Positions 11,185-22,800 of a DNA stretch of 64,000 nucleotides are shown one piece after another. Position 1 is the stretch's first letter. Each line of letters starts with the position of its first letter. The stretch spans positions 13,346,201 through 13,410,200 of the forward strand of contig NC_052518.1 in the NCBI RefSeq assembly GCF_014356525.2, written 5' to 3'. This DNA is from Nilaparvata lugens. Taxonomy: Eukaryota > Arthropoda > Insecta > Hemiptera > Delphacidae. Under the pieces are notes generated by a model that saw nothing but the letters and a program-made list of their open reading frames with translations, did no database searches and had not been told where the DNA came from. Made by a program: the position numbers and the translations under genes.

Positions 11185-11350
11185 AATAAAAACAATATAA
11201 AACTTGTAGTACCCTTTTGATTAAAACATTTTAAAAAAAATTAAAATATTTTAACGATTATTTTAGACCTACTTTGGTCCTTTTTAATAAAAGAGTACTA
11301 CAAGTTTTATATTGTTTTTATTAATAGCCCATATTAGTGAAGTGATTTTA
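11185..11350 (-). mobile_element. Foldback retroposon, AGGGCTA family, subtype A
   Basis: On the minus strand the insert starts TAAAATCACTTCACTAATAT then GGGCTA, as the copy at 26075-26275 does. It folds into a hairpin with arms around AAACAATATAAAACTTGTAG. It is flanked by TGAAAAGAATATT (11172-11184) and TGAAAAGGATATT (11351-11363), a 13-bp direct repeat with one mismatch that reads as a target-site duplication. Confidence 0.65.
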
Positions 11351-11521
11351 TGAAAAGGATATTTACACTCCAATAATTATTTTTTCATTAATTATTTCTC
11401 TTTGGTTGTGACAGTTTAAAATCTTAAATCTTAAATCTTAAAATCTAAATTTTAAATCTATGAAAAGAATATTTACACTCCAATAATTATTTCTCTTTGG
11501 TTGTGACCGTTTAAAATCTTT
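11351..11521 (+). repeat. Local tandem duplication, period about 108 bp
   Basis: TGAAAAGGATATTTACACTC with its downstream TTTCTCTTTGGTTGTGAC recurs from about 11460, with short internal differences including a (TTAAATC)n-like stretch at 11420-11450. It overlaps the right target duplication of the neighbouring retroposon. It lies in the likely 5' flank of the gene at 11810. Confidence 0.7.
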
Positions 11522-11809
11522 TCATTCAATTGGAATATTTACCACTACACCGATCTCTTGTTTTCCTGCTCACAGTGAGTTTCCAGTTATATTTTTTCAC
11601 AAAATATTACTGAAGATTTGACAATAACTTGTGATTCTGGTAAAATACATTACTTCATTTTGTGATAAATATCAAGATTTTAGTGACATTCGTCAAAATA
11701 GGCTACGAGTTTGTGATAAATAGGAATCTTTATCACAAATTTTGGGTATAGGATATTCTTCATTTTGGATTTTGTCATAATTATTTTGGTGTGTTCATCA
11801 GTGTTCAAA

Positions 11810-12642
11810 ATGATGAACAACGGTAGTGTAGAAGATTCATTGATGGAAATGTTCCGTCTTTTCGCGAAATGGGAGGAAGGCGCTGAAACCCAGGAGCAAG
11901 GAATGATGGAACCAGATATTAAATCAGAAAAAGAGATGGACGGTGACTGTTTGGATGAAACCGACGAGATGAATAACGAAGGAGAGGGATTGCAAAAATA
12001 TGATGAGACTCCGATTGCGAAGAAAGATGTTGACGGCAAGTCAATGAAAGTTGAGGAGGGAATGGCAACCGAGAATTCAGAAGAGGCAGAGAATTCCGAT
12101 GAAATTGAAGAGAAATCTGAGACGGATGAAGACACCGTCACAATAGTGGAAACGCTTCATGTGTGTGATACTTTCGAATTTGCTCAGATAATCAGATCTG
12201 GTAGCCTCCCAAGAGATGATGATGATACGACTGTATGCTTCATTGAAGATTATTCCGAAGATGTCCTCACTCAAAATGAGCCCCGCGGAACTGTCGCTAT
12301 CAACATTGGTAACGATTTTGAGAGAAAGGCGTCTGAGAGAGGACCAACTAAGCGCTTTGCAATGTTCAGCCGAGTTTTGCAGACCGTACTGAGATGCTTC
12401 TGGAACATAGTGTTTTGGATCGGGAAGCTTCGCCGCAGATGTCAAAGCCGCAACCCCCCTAGTAGCAGCTTCTTGATGTTGGATGAATTCAAAGATGCTA
12501 ACGATCAGCTCCTCACACGTTGCAACTTTCCTCCTCAACAAACACTCAACCTCAATCATACCGGAACTGACCAACGTTGGAAACTTGGTACCCTATTCTC
12601 ATTGGCTGCAGTCATCTTCACCTTCATATTTTATCTGTCAAG
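11810..12642 (+). CDS. Exon 1 of the acidic membrane protein
   Basis: Contains codons 1-277 and two bases of codon 278. The donor is CAAG|GTATCA. The possible acceptor TTCATCAG at about 11800, just before the ATG, suggests that a 5' leader exon lies further upstream. Confidence 0.62.
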
Positions 12643-14234
12643 GTATCATCTATGCAAACAAATATTCAACACTGTAATCCTCTTGTAGCCTCAATTTTCT
12701 CAAATAACACTATTCTCAAATCATCCATAATATTTACTCCTATAATTCATTCTTTTATTATTAATTGCAATCTCTATTGAATTCAATTTATTTATTTCGA
12801 CGGAAAAAACAACAGATTGCATAATATATTATTCTTTATGTTATGCTTAAATTAAAGATTCTTAATTCCGTATGTGGAAAACTTCAAAAGTTCATGAATA
12901 ATTGAATGTTCTGTAATTGAAAAATCAAGTAGCCCTGACCCAAGTATAGAATGACCCAATTTCAAACAGTTATATTTATTTAAAAAAAAAATGGTGCACA
13001 CATACCAATCTTACATCAGATTCACAGAAGTATCGAGTTCATGATGATGTAATATAAGTGTTCTATGTGCCCTCCTTTTGAGGCTCGGACGACATCTAGA
13101 CGGTAGCCAAATTCATCCCAGACTGTTCGCAAGATGTCTTCTCGGTCTGTAGCTACTGCATCAGTTATCCTGGTTTCTAGATCCTCATTATCAAGTGCTA
13201 AGGGAGGAACATAAACAAGATATTTAACGTTGTTCCTCCCTTAGTACTTGATGTTGAGGAGCTAAAAACCACGATAACTGGTAGCTTCAGTCCGAGAAGA
13301 CATCTTGCGAACAGTCTGGGATGAATTTGGCTACCATCTTGATGTCGTCCGAGCCTCAAAAGGAGGGCATATATAAAACACTTATAATACATATCATAAA
13401 CTTGATACTTTTGTGAGTAATTTGATGTAAAATCGGTTTGTGAGCAACGTTTTTTAAATAAATATAACTGTTTAAATTTGAGTCTTTTTTTTAAACACCC
13501 GGTATTATACAAAAAGTACAATAAAATACAAGTACAAGTATAATAAAGTAGTACTTGATTCATGAATCATGCATGTCATTTATAAAGTATATAATGACAC
13601 AAACCAGGGCGGTTGGATATGATTAATATTCATCTCGAAATCAGACGGAATTTTAAACTTCATTCAGTTGAAAGACTGGGCCATCATAATGGATGACTCA
13701 TGATATAAAATATGTGAATCACTCATGATATAATATTTTTCAAGTTATTCATCATAGCATTCATGAATTATTTATTGATTAATAATTAATTATTCATTTT
13801 ATCTACTTAGTTCCGAATTATTTGATTCTGGTCAGTTGATCTGAAAATTTTCTCAAAAACCTGTTCTATTTACACACAATATATCAAGTCAAAAAAAGGT
13901 ATCAACTAGAATTTTGAATTTATATTATTAATATATACATTCCCATACTGGAAAATTTGCCACTTCACCATTGCTGGAGGATTTCAAATAATTAAAATTT
14001 ACTCAATTTTTTTATTTGATTATCATCTGAAGATACATTTTCAATATTATTGTAAATTCAGACGTAATATTTATTTTCCAAGAGATATTAGACTCAGATC
14101 AGTCCTACATTAATAAAATTTTATATTTTTAAATGTTGATAAACTATTATATTTTTTGTTGCAGTGTCTATGTGTACACCGAAAGCGGAAGCGGCAGGAA
14201 AAAATGCTTCAAAATTCCAGAGAAGACAGGATAA
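11810..14234 (+). CDS. Acidic single-pass (probably tail-anchored) membrane protein, two exons, unrecognised
   Basis: Two exons, 11810-12642 and 14165-14234, join in phase across a GT..AG intron to give 300 residues. The start is the ATG at 11810 (context TCAAAATGATG); a second ATG follows directly. Residues 1-110 are very acidic (Glu/Asp-rich, likely disordered). Residues 111-170 may be a small folded part. Residues 183-206 form a hydrophobic or amphipathic helix followed by the basic KLRRR. Residues 259-277 are a clear transmembrane segment, and the 23-residue tail holds GRKKCFKIPEKTG. No signal peptide is present, so a tail-anchored protein facing the cytosol is likely. If the intron is not removed, the frame ends at 12688 with a different tail. 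I do not recognise the family. It could be a lineage-restricted gene. Confidence 0.6.
12952..13484. mobile_element. Palindromic Tc1/mariner-like fossil, two head-to-head 3' ends
   Basis: Two copies of the same transposon 3' end face each other around about 13217. The left copy, read on the minus strand, starts near 13198; the right copy is read on the plus strand to 13484. Both end in AAATAAATATAACTGTTT-type sequence. The palindrome continues to the centre (CTAAGGGAGGAAC versus GTTCCTCCCTTAG). The element lies wholly inside the intron of the acidic membrane protein gene. A second structure of this family is at 25921-26672. Confidence 0.75.
13022..13198 (-). pseudogene. C-terminal fragment of a Tc1/mariner-superfamily transposase
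   Basis: The minus strand reads LDNEDLETRITDAVATDRED, then ILRTVWDEFGYRLDVVRASK and GGHIEHLY, to a TGA at 13022-13024. I-x-x-A-(V)-x-x-x-x-x-x-(L/I)-x-x-V-W-x-E-x-x-x-R-L-D-V-x-R-x-x-x-G-x-H-I-E-H-L is the usual end of a large clade of insect Tc1/mariner-like transposases. The catalytic part is absent. The facing copy on the plus strand (13225-13390) is the same segment with a frameshift and a stop. Confidence 0.75.
14165..14234 (+). CDS. Exon 2 of the acidic membrane protein (C-terminal tail)
   Basis: The acceptor is TTTTTTGTTGCAG|TG, with a good pyrimidine tract. The exon completes codon 278 as Ser and adds VYVYTESGSGRKKCFKIPEK then TG, with the TAA at 14232-14234. The in-phase join straight after a transmembrane segment supports the exon. 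The 1.5-kb intron holds a foldback transposon. Confidence 0.55.
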
Positions 14235-14502
14235 ACCTGAAATATTGTAAGCTATTCTTGAAATAGAACTAACAGTTTTCTTAGACAAAAATACAGTCTA
14301 CTTCTCATGATACTTTTTAATCCTTATCTTTTTATTTCAAATTCGATCTTTTCTTGTGCAGCCTTTCACTTGTCTCTGACTAAACTACAGTTAGAAAGTT
14401 CTTTCTGGATTATAGGTTCATTTTCTATTATTCGTTATTGGACTCTGACCATTCCGATTACAGAGTGCCAAACCATTCATCAAATAGGATGATTACTGGA
14501 AA

Positions 14503-14508
14503 AATAAA
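14503..14508 (+). terminator. Possible poly(A) signal AATAAA of the acidic membrane protein gene
   Basis: AATAAA lies 269 bases after the TAA and before the next foldback element begins at 14592. Other A/T-rich hexamers nearby are less good. Confidence 0.4.
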
Positions 14509-14591
14509 TTTTCATTTCTCTGAAGACAGTTTTTTAGAACGTAGAGTATGCAGTGATATACTACTGGAATATTATTAATTTACGACACAAT

Positions 14592-15003
14592 ATACAGGGT
14601 GTTTTGAAAAAAGGTGCCCATAAGTCAGGGTGTGATTCCTCTCATCAAAATAAGAAAAAAAGTACTAATTAACATAGGTCCGAAAATGCTTGGTATTTTG
14701 TGTATTTCGTCACATATCTTGAAAATTACTATAGCTACAGATCTGGAAACGGTTTTATTCAATTTCTCAGTTCATTTTACATAAAGTATGCTAAATTGTA
14801 ATTGTTCGTCTTAATTAACAGCTAACATATACCAGTATAGGACTTTCAGCAAGGGAACCGAAATTCAGACAAAATCTTTCACTCTGTATAACTCGGCGGT
14901 AACCAAGCATTTTCGGACCTATGTTAATTATAACTTTTTTCATCTTTTGATGTGAGGAATCACGCCCTGACTTATGGGAACCTTTTTTCAGAGCAATCTG
15001 TAT
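14592..15003. mobile_element. MITE with about 110-bp terminal inverted repeats, TACAGGGTG type
   Basis: ATACAGGGTGTTTTGAAAAA at 14592 is matched in inverse by the end at 15003. The arms stay alignable through CCCATAAGTCAGGG, GATTCCTC and AACATAGGTCCGAAAATGCT. The flanking TATA on both sides suggests a TA-type duplication. A fragment of the same end is at 45739-45795. No coding capacity. Confidence 0.85.
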
Positions 15004-17210
15004 ATTTTATAAAAAAGTATCTGATAAGACGATTTAATTCTTGCAATTTTATTTATATAGAAATGTACTTTTTTGTTGCAGGACTGAAGTATTTTGACTT
15101 GGAAAGAAAATTCACGATGATAATTCTACGACATGAAGAACTTATTTAGGAAAACTATCTCTGAGAAGACTTGAACTGATCATAAATTTCAAATTTACAG
15201 TAATTATCAAGTTTAATATTAAATTCTTATTAAGTGTTAAATCCTTATAAATCCAAAATTTCAAGTTTCTTCGTTTTTGGACAGAAAATTGGACTTGACC
15301 CTACGTTGGTCGACGGTTCACCCTTAGTACCTTTATGCTCTAGTTATTTAAAAATCATCCCTATTGTCCTAAAACTTCATATAGCTGTCAGTTATAAGGT
15401 TTGCCGCGGTTTATGTTGAGGAAAGCACGTTTTCAGCAAATAAGCTGCGTCACTAATATCAGGTAACAGTGTACTGTAACATGACCGTTTTAGTAACACA
15501 CTTATTTTTCGAGATTTATCACGTTTTTATGCTTTCATTAATGTTACCTGTTGCTAAGATATGCTCGATTGTTATTTTAACTTCTCGCCTTAACATTTTT
15601 GGAATCATGCTGGGAGTATATTCTTCCACATTAAATTCAACTATCTCCATCCTCTTATAAACAATCTATTTCTAAATAAAATGTAGAGATAATTTGTTTG
15701 AAAGCGAAATACCACTGATGTCATATAAATTATGTAGGATTTCCTTGAGAAATAACTTTCCATGCAAAAGTACATGTTGAAAAGTAAAAATATTGATTGA
15801 AAGAAGATGATTCACCGTCCAGTGTTGACCAATGACATGATTTTTGATGACGACGAACGTAGGGTTGAATTCATTAAAAGTGAATTTATTACCTATCTTT
15901 TGGAAATATTTATAATTTTTTGGAGAAGAGCAGTTTTGGGCTAAGCATACTGATCTCTCCTAGTAATTGATCTGTATGATCTGTAATTGTATAAATAAAT
16001 GAAAGAATTGATGGAAATATTGAAAGTTACATTAGAAATAAAAGTTTATATATAAGGCCAGTTTATTCCAAAGAGCTCCAAATTTATTAATTGATCTGAA
16101 ATTGTGAGTTATCAGAACACGGTGGATTGATAAATTAAATGTACCTATTCCGTGAAAGACTGATTCAACCAAAAATTACAAGCTGTATTAAAAATCATTG
16201 TCGTAGTATATTATTAGGTCTTCATTTCAAGTAATATCTTAATATTTCTCATATGTGTAATACAGAAGTTGATTACACCTTGGTATTAGTTTTCCTAGTA
16301 TTATCCATAATGTTTTACACTTGCATCTAGTTTACATCACTGTCTAGTGAAATCTAGTTCAGTCAAAAGTTTTGAGAATTTACCGTTTTAGAATTGGTAC
16401 TATACTTCCTATGAAGACTGATTATTGGCGGATTATGGTACAAAAGAGATTTGAAATAGAAATGTACAGTTTTCTCATTTTGATTGTATACTACTTTCAT
16501 AAATTCACTGATATTAAAGGAATATAATTGAAGTGCACAAGTTTACACTGTTGGATTTGATGATTTTTTTTTATATGAACACTGATTAGAGTGTTTTATT
16601 CAAGTATAAAAAGATACTGTAGATAAGGCCCATTCACTTCAATGTACAGACTGAGTGTTCAGATACAGATGTCTACTTGAATGTTTCAGAATTAGAAAAA
16701 AATTCAGAGCAGATTTATTTATGTATCATTACAATATATTTACATTTAAAGCACAAATTTTAATTAAAAATATTGCAGTATTGGTTTTTTGCTTCACGGA
16801 GCTCTCACTCCAAATAGCGATTCTCAGGATTACAATAAAATAAAATAATAATTCCAAGGAACGCCTTAGTATAAGTAAGTATAGTATAAGATGCAAGTAT
16901 TCTATTCAACCATCATACGCATTTTTATATAAGTATTATTTAATAAATAATATAACTGATACTTTTTGTTTGCTATAATATAATTTACTGTATTAGTATT
17001 TCTATAAACTATTTTCCTTGAAATTATATTTGTTTCAGCTTACCTAGAACGTATTTCCTTGATGTTAGATTCTGAAATTGAAAAAAAAAATGTAATACTG
17101 TTAATGATTTATTTATTGTTGAACCTTCCATCAACTTTTTGAGTAATGAATTTCATTCAAATTGTTAATTATTTTGACAAAACTCGAGCTGGATTGATGT
17201 GGAATTTCAT
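15004..17210. other. Intergenic, no gene seen
   Basis: AT-rich, with short frames of about 60 codons (15234-15419, 15469-15660, 16655-16843) that lack splice signals or motifs. Nothing else can be supported. Confidence 0.35.
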
Positions 17211-17217
17211 AACTTAA

Positions 17218-17715
17218 TAGTGGGTAACCCGTGCTTTGCACTGGGGAAAATTTTGCGTTGTAAAATGGAATCTCCTTATTTTCAGGAAACATAAAAAATG
17301 GAAAAATAATATTTTTATTCTGTTGAAATTAGGCCTACGTGGATAATCTTTATCAGAGTTGAAAATTAAAAAAAAAGAGTATAATTGGTCTTGAATCCGC
17401 AACCTTTCATTCATGAATCGCGCGTTCATTCATGAATCACCAGCAACTACGCAACGGAATCACTTGGAGAATGCTCTGTTTGGTTAAGCTTTTACCGTTG
17501 CGTAAACATTGAATCTCAAATTGAACTTCAATGTGAGTATTGAACAAATTTGTTTTAATTATCAAATTAAAATCGATTGATTAATAAGAATGGAAATAGG
17601 CCTGCAGCCATCCTTGGTAAATCCAGATGCTATAGTAAAATTGCAAGTGAGTCAGTTCATTAGTTCATAAGTAAAGATGCGTCAATTATGTGTATTTCCT
17701 ACCACATAGCGCTCT
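17218..17715 (+). repeat. Dispersed repeat, AACCCGTGCTTCGCA family
   Basis: GTGGGTAACCCGTGCTTTGC at its start and, about 370 bp on, AATAGGCCTGCAGCCATCCT followed by a segment ending GATGCGTCAATTATGTGT match the same order of blocks at 58228-58440, 58640-58860 and (inverse) 61200-61400. It is an old interspersed repeat whose class cannot be determined from this window. Confidence 0.55.
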
Positions 17716-17799
17716 CAGTATAGCGTACAGATAGATGCCACAGAGAATGAAAGAAATTCCTTCTACTTTGTGTAGATGCACTCTCGTACATATAGATAG

Positions 17800-19060
17800 G
17801 CTACACCCTCAGTGGCCTCAGACACCAGAATAGACAACCTCTTCTATTATATTCTGCTACCCTGGTATAATTCATTTTGGTCGTTTTAATAACATGCATT
17901 TTTCAGTTTTCTATTTTTTATTTTTATTTATTTTTTCAGGGCAACTCTTCACGAGTATTTTAAGCCCTTTTCGTGATGCTATTTCTGAATAGAATCACAA
18001 AAACCTCTTCTATTATTGACCGAGCGAAGTGAGATTGAAGTCGACGGTTCTGCATTTCTCTTTATTTGTTAATATTTATGCTTATATTATTTATGTTCCG
18101 CATTTACAGCGAAACACGGCAATAGATTTTCATGAAATTTGACAGGTATGTTCCTTTTTGAATTTCGCGTCGACGTATATATTAGGTTTTTTTAAAATTT
18201 TGCATTTTAAGGATAATACAAAAGGAAAAGGAGTCACCTTCGAACGCCAATATTACCTTAAAAAGCCAGACTTTGGAATTATTCATCATAAATTAATCAG
18301 CTATCGCAATGTAACTTCGTAATAAGTCAGCTGTCATGTGGACTTTTAATTTCATGCGTCACTGCATGCAATTTTTATGCACTTTGCACGCATACAATTA
18401 ATAACTAAAATAACATAGTATTTTCTCTCGACATTTCTCTACTTTTAACTCGGGCTGACCTGTTGCCAGTAAGTCTTGAGGGAGATTTTGATGTTAGCAT
18501 TTTTTTATACACCAGCCCCAACAGCCATTAGCCGTTTTCACACCGATATCTCGCTGACACCGTCATACAGACAGGATTTACTCTGATGGACAGTATAAGA
18601 GGAGGCTGTGGTTTATAGCTGCGCGTTCACAGAACTACTGGTATTCTGCTACCCTGGTATAATTGGTATTCTGCTACCCTGGTATCATTTTGGTTGTTTT
18701 AATAACATACATTAGTTTTTTGAATAGCATCACAAAAACAAGCAAGCTCTCTCACTCTCTATCTCATAAGAGCTGTTCAATAAATTTTAGAATAGGGTAG
18801 CAGAACACTTGAAGAGGTTGATGCAATCTAAGCGCCCTCAGATACAAACATAGAAATGTTTTAATTATATTCTGCTATCCCGCTATTTAAGTAATTTCAA
18901 TATGCACAGAGCAAGCTGTCTTGTATAGATAGCGTCACAAGCTATTTGAATATCAGAACAGGATTTTGGAATAGGGAGTCGGAGAGATAGCTGCAGTATT
19001 TTTAGAAACTTCCGACACTAGCATATAGAATATTTGTCCATTATTAACAATAACATTCTG
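17800..19060. repeat. Composite repeat region with ATTCTGCTACCCTGGTATAA units
   Basis: The phrase ATTCTGCTACCCTGGTATAA occurs at about 17852, 18652 and, slightly changed, 18665. Each time it is soon followed by CATTTTGGT(C/T)GTTTTAATAACAT. Inverse forms (ATAGGGTAGCAGAACAC, about 18793) are also present. Between them lies GACCGAGCGAAGTGAGATTG (about 18018), a type of phrase often seen in insect interspersed repeats. The region lies just downstream of the phosphate carrier gene and has no coding signal. Confidence 0.5.
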
Positions 19061-19388
19061 CTGCCTTGTCACAATTTGAATGGTAATGGTATAGCGTAAT
19101 CGCTATATTGTTGAAATTTACTAAAATCGCTATCCAAAATAACTTGTAAAGAGCGGGAAATTCAAATTTCCCATTTGGTGATGTTGTTCTTGTTGAATAA
19201 TAAAATTGAACAAGGAGTGTGGAAATCACAACATCTCTGATAATTGTGTTTTATAATAATTTAAAAATTCAAATTTTTTGTTTATTGTCATCTAAGATAT
19301 TCGTCAGGAGATATTTTATAAAATCAGAATTTAGAACATTATTAAATTTTTTATTACATCATAAATAATTACAATACTTTTTACAGAA

Positions 19389-19394
19389 TTTATT
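19389..19394 (-). terminator. Candidate poly(A) signal for the phosphate carrier gene
   Basis: AATAAA on the minus strand, about 310 bases after the stop codon at 19706. A nearer candidate is AATAAA at 19543-19548, about 160 bases after the stop. Which is used cannot be told from sequence alone. Confidence 0.4.
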
Positions 19395-19705
19395 GTATAA
19401 TTTTCAACGATTGTACAATATTTTTGCGAACATTACTAGCATATCGATCGTGATAATTTTAAAGCCAATACAACTTACAATATATCACTAGATTGTAAGA
19501 GGGTCGGAGTGGATGATATTGGTTGTTAAAATCATGAAAAGATTTATTTGCAGTTCATTTATACTGCATCTCAAATGGGAAGATTCTCGGGTAAAATTAT
19601 ACATTTTTTGATTTATGTCGGCGAAAATCGGATTAATACTTAATCGCCTCGGATTCAGAGAACAGTTCTAAAGTTATTGACTAGACTATTTCTAATGTTG
19701 AATGC

Positions 19706-19872
19706 TTATAGTTTCCCTTGAGCTTGCAGTTTCTTCTTGAGCGATTCTGGCATTTCTGGTGGTGGGGGACGGGGAAGTGCAAGCCAAACCTTGACAGCGT
19801 CGTAGATGAACCATTGTGCGGCAGTCAGTGTACCAATCATCACAATCCTGGGCACAAGTCCCTTCCACATTC
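19706..19872 (-). CDS. Mpcp: Mpcp exon 7 (C-terminus and stop)
   Basis: Residues 302-356 and TAA at 19708-19706. Acceptor TTTGATAG|GA is weak in pyrimidines just before the AG, but the join gives the expected [14 protein letters not shown]. It ends with the family's proline-rich [15 protein letters not shown]. Confidence 0.94.
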
Positions 19873-22800
19873 CTATCAAACACAGCAAATTGACAATAAT
19901 TAATATTCACATCTTGCGATTAGAGGTGGATGTGATTAAATTATTGGTGGAATTCCACAGTTTATAGAAATACCGAACATTAGAAGTACCGAACATTTGG
20001 TCGATTTTTTGTCAGCATTTCCGAAGCTGTCAGCCAGCAACCGCTTTCTCAATTATAACAAGAAATCATGTGATGGTAAAATTGAAGCAGGCAACATGTC
20101 GTACAGAGATTCTCCTCAGACATAAAAAATATTATGAAAGTGATATTTCAAGTCTGATTAAATTTAGAAATGTGTACCAAAATTGTACTGTGTAGGGTAG
20201 TTTAAAATACCAGTGTAATATGATTGAATCATAATTTGAATTAATATAAAATTTTATTTCATGTTGAGTTATAACTCATAAGAAATGAAAGTTTCATAAT
20301 GATTGTTCTAAGCTATACAATAAAATTATTGGGAATGAGTGCTCATATTTCTCCTTACACCTATCATGAAATTATTATTCTATAGACTTGAAATTGATAA
20401 ATTCTTTGAACTTGTTACAGTTTAGTTATGCATATAAAAATAACTTAATCGATTCTATAAACTATTTATGCATAAGGTGTGGAATTATATAAAACAAACC
20501 TTATTTTTTATTTAGATAATCATTTTTCAAAGAAAAAACTCGCGAAAATTTGGGAATATCTCCCTTAAATTCACTGGGAATTTTCTCGATTCAAAATTCC
20601 TGGAAATTTTGATTCACTACTTAATTCAATTGATTCATAATAATACATATCTGATCCCCACAGACTCAACTCAATGGGTTGGAAATCGGTCAGAGCTCAA
20701 AAAGGTGATTACAATTTCAAATAACTCGAATGAAAGTCAAACCCTTAAGCATCAATAAAACACTAAGGCCTGGTTGCACAACAGCCGGTTAAATTTTAAG
20801 TGTGATTAATTTCACCAGAACCAATCAGAGAAGGCGTTTTTGAAAAGACAGCTTCTCTGATTGGTTCTCGTGGAATTAATCACGGTTAAAATTTAACCAG
20901 CTGTTGTGCAACCGGCACTATGTATGTCACTTGAATGAGTCATGAGTCAGTTAGAGCTCGAAAAAAATACGATATCATACACTCATACTGAAAGTAGAAC
21001 GAAGAGTGAATGTAATAAATTAATATTGTCAATCACTGTAAAACCTATCTTATTTGTTTCATACATTTTACCATAATAAGATAGGTTTGAAAGTGGTATT
21101 TGTTTCATACATTATGGTAGAAGACCTCAATATTAATAATAATGCATCTAATTTGTTGAACATGGTGCCAAGAAAAGTAGTAAGTGTAGTGGAAAGCACT
21201 GACCCATAAATCCAAGTTTCCTAGCGACATCAGCGGCTGAAGCTCCCTTCTCCTGGTTCAATTTGGAAACAACAGTGTCGGCAGGATGAGACACAATGGC
21301 ACAGAATACACCAGCAATGTAACCGGCAGCAAATGTCACAACCAACTGTTCACCTTTCGTGCATTGGTCTCTTGGCTTTGGAACTACATACCTGTGCAAT
21401 AAGTTCATACATTAATGATTCCAATGAGAAATATGATAGTTCACGAATAATTGCAATGATTGAGAGGAGTAACACATCATAAACCAAGAGTTCATCCATT
21501 TATAATAGAATAATACAGAACATTAAATGTTCTTAATCCATTACTAAAATTCGGAGTTCATCCACTTATAATTAAAATAGAATAATACCGAGACCATTTT
21601 ATGTTTTTAATCCATTACTAAAATTCTGAATACAAACATAAATGTGCAATTTATTGATAACAATGCAATTGATATTTCTTCTATCCATGTAATAACTCAC
21701 AAATCATTGCAATGACTGGGAGAAAAACAATAGTATCAAGCCAAAACTGTGTCTTTTCCTAGTTAGAATAGAATAGTACAGTATATATTTTCAATCACAC
21801 CATAAAAATGTAACAAAATTTTGGAGCTGGTAAAGTTTAAATTAGAAATTAAGATAAGACAATGTTCTCAATTATTTGTAAACTAGTGTTGTGTCAATAC
21901 CAAACCTGTCTAAAAAAATAAATCTTATCCATTCGTGTATTTTATAAATTGACAGATAATTTTTCATTTGAACCTGAATGTTTTCATTTTTTATGATGGA
22001 TTGGTGGAACAGGTGAAATATTCAGATGTCAGTATCAAATACACCTTTCATGTGTGCATCATTTATCTAATAAGAAACATAACTTATTAATCTATTTATG
22101 TTTTATTTTATAATAAACTAGTCCGGCAGGCTTGCTTCGCTTGCCTTATCCGTCCAGCCAGGGGGCTCCGTCCCCTGTTATTTATTGATAACAGCAGAAT
22201 CGCTTCGCTCGCCTGCATTCTTCATTTGAGCTTGCTTCCTCCCTTGCCTTTCATGTATCATGTATGTCATCAGGAATAAATCTTATTAAATCAGATAGAA
22301 ATGAATGAGAAATTGCATTTGTTCAAATGCTGATTAATAAATAATTACTAATAAAAATAAGTTACGTTTAATAATAATTACTTATTAAATCAGTTCCACT
22401 TATGTCTTTCACTATTCCAGATCTTCATTGACAAGATGTTTCAGTTTTTTTATTTATTTATTTGTCTATAAACATACCAGTCTCGGATGAAGATACTTGA
22501 TACAAATAACACACTAAATAGATGTATGAAGGAACTAGTTTTGGGTGCTATACTTTAGACCTCCCATTATCAATATCTTGTGAACTCAAGTTACCCAGAG
22601 ATATCTGAAAATGTGGTAAAGCCGAAATTGAATTGATATTTCAACACAAGGTTAATATTTTAATCCAATATGAATGAAAAATATCTACCACCGTGTCATA
22701 TTCACTTTAATACAGTAAGGTAAACTGTAATGTCATTTATTTCAAATTTAATTACCTGTACAGAAGTTCAATTGTCTTTTCAAAGCAGGCAAACTTCATC

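Noticed and set aside
11351..11521. CRISPR-like or satellite array
   Set aside because: Only two copies are present, and no regular spacer pattern exists. Nothing in the window resembles a CRISPR array, and the DNA is clearly from an animal genome.
11765..11809. N-terminal extension of the acidic membrane protein to 11765
   Set aside because: That extension would start at TTG. The first ATG with a reasonable context is at 11810, and a likely splice acceptor lies just before it.
12077..12574. 165-codon minus-strand frame opposite the acidic membrane protein exon
   Set aside because: It mirrors the acidic, stop-poor plus-strand frame. The plus strand has the good start, splice donor and transmembrane segment.
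13198..13563. 121-codon minus-strand frame
   Set aside because: It spans the right half of a transposon palindrome and reads the non-coding strand of the transposase fossil.
19718..19903. Plus-strand and alternative minus-strand frames over Mpcp exon 7
   Set aside because: The phosphate carrier C-terminus in the correct phase explains this DNA.
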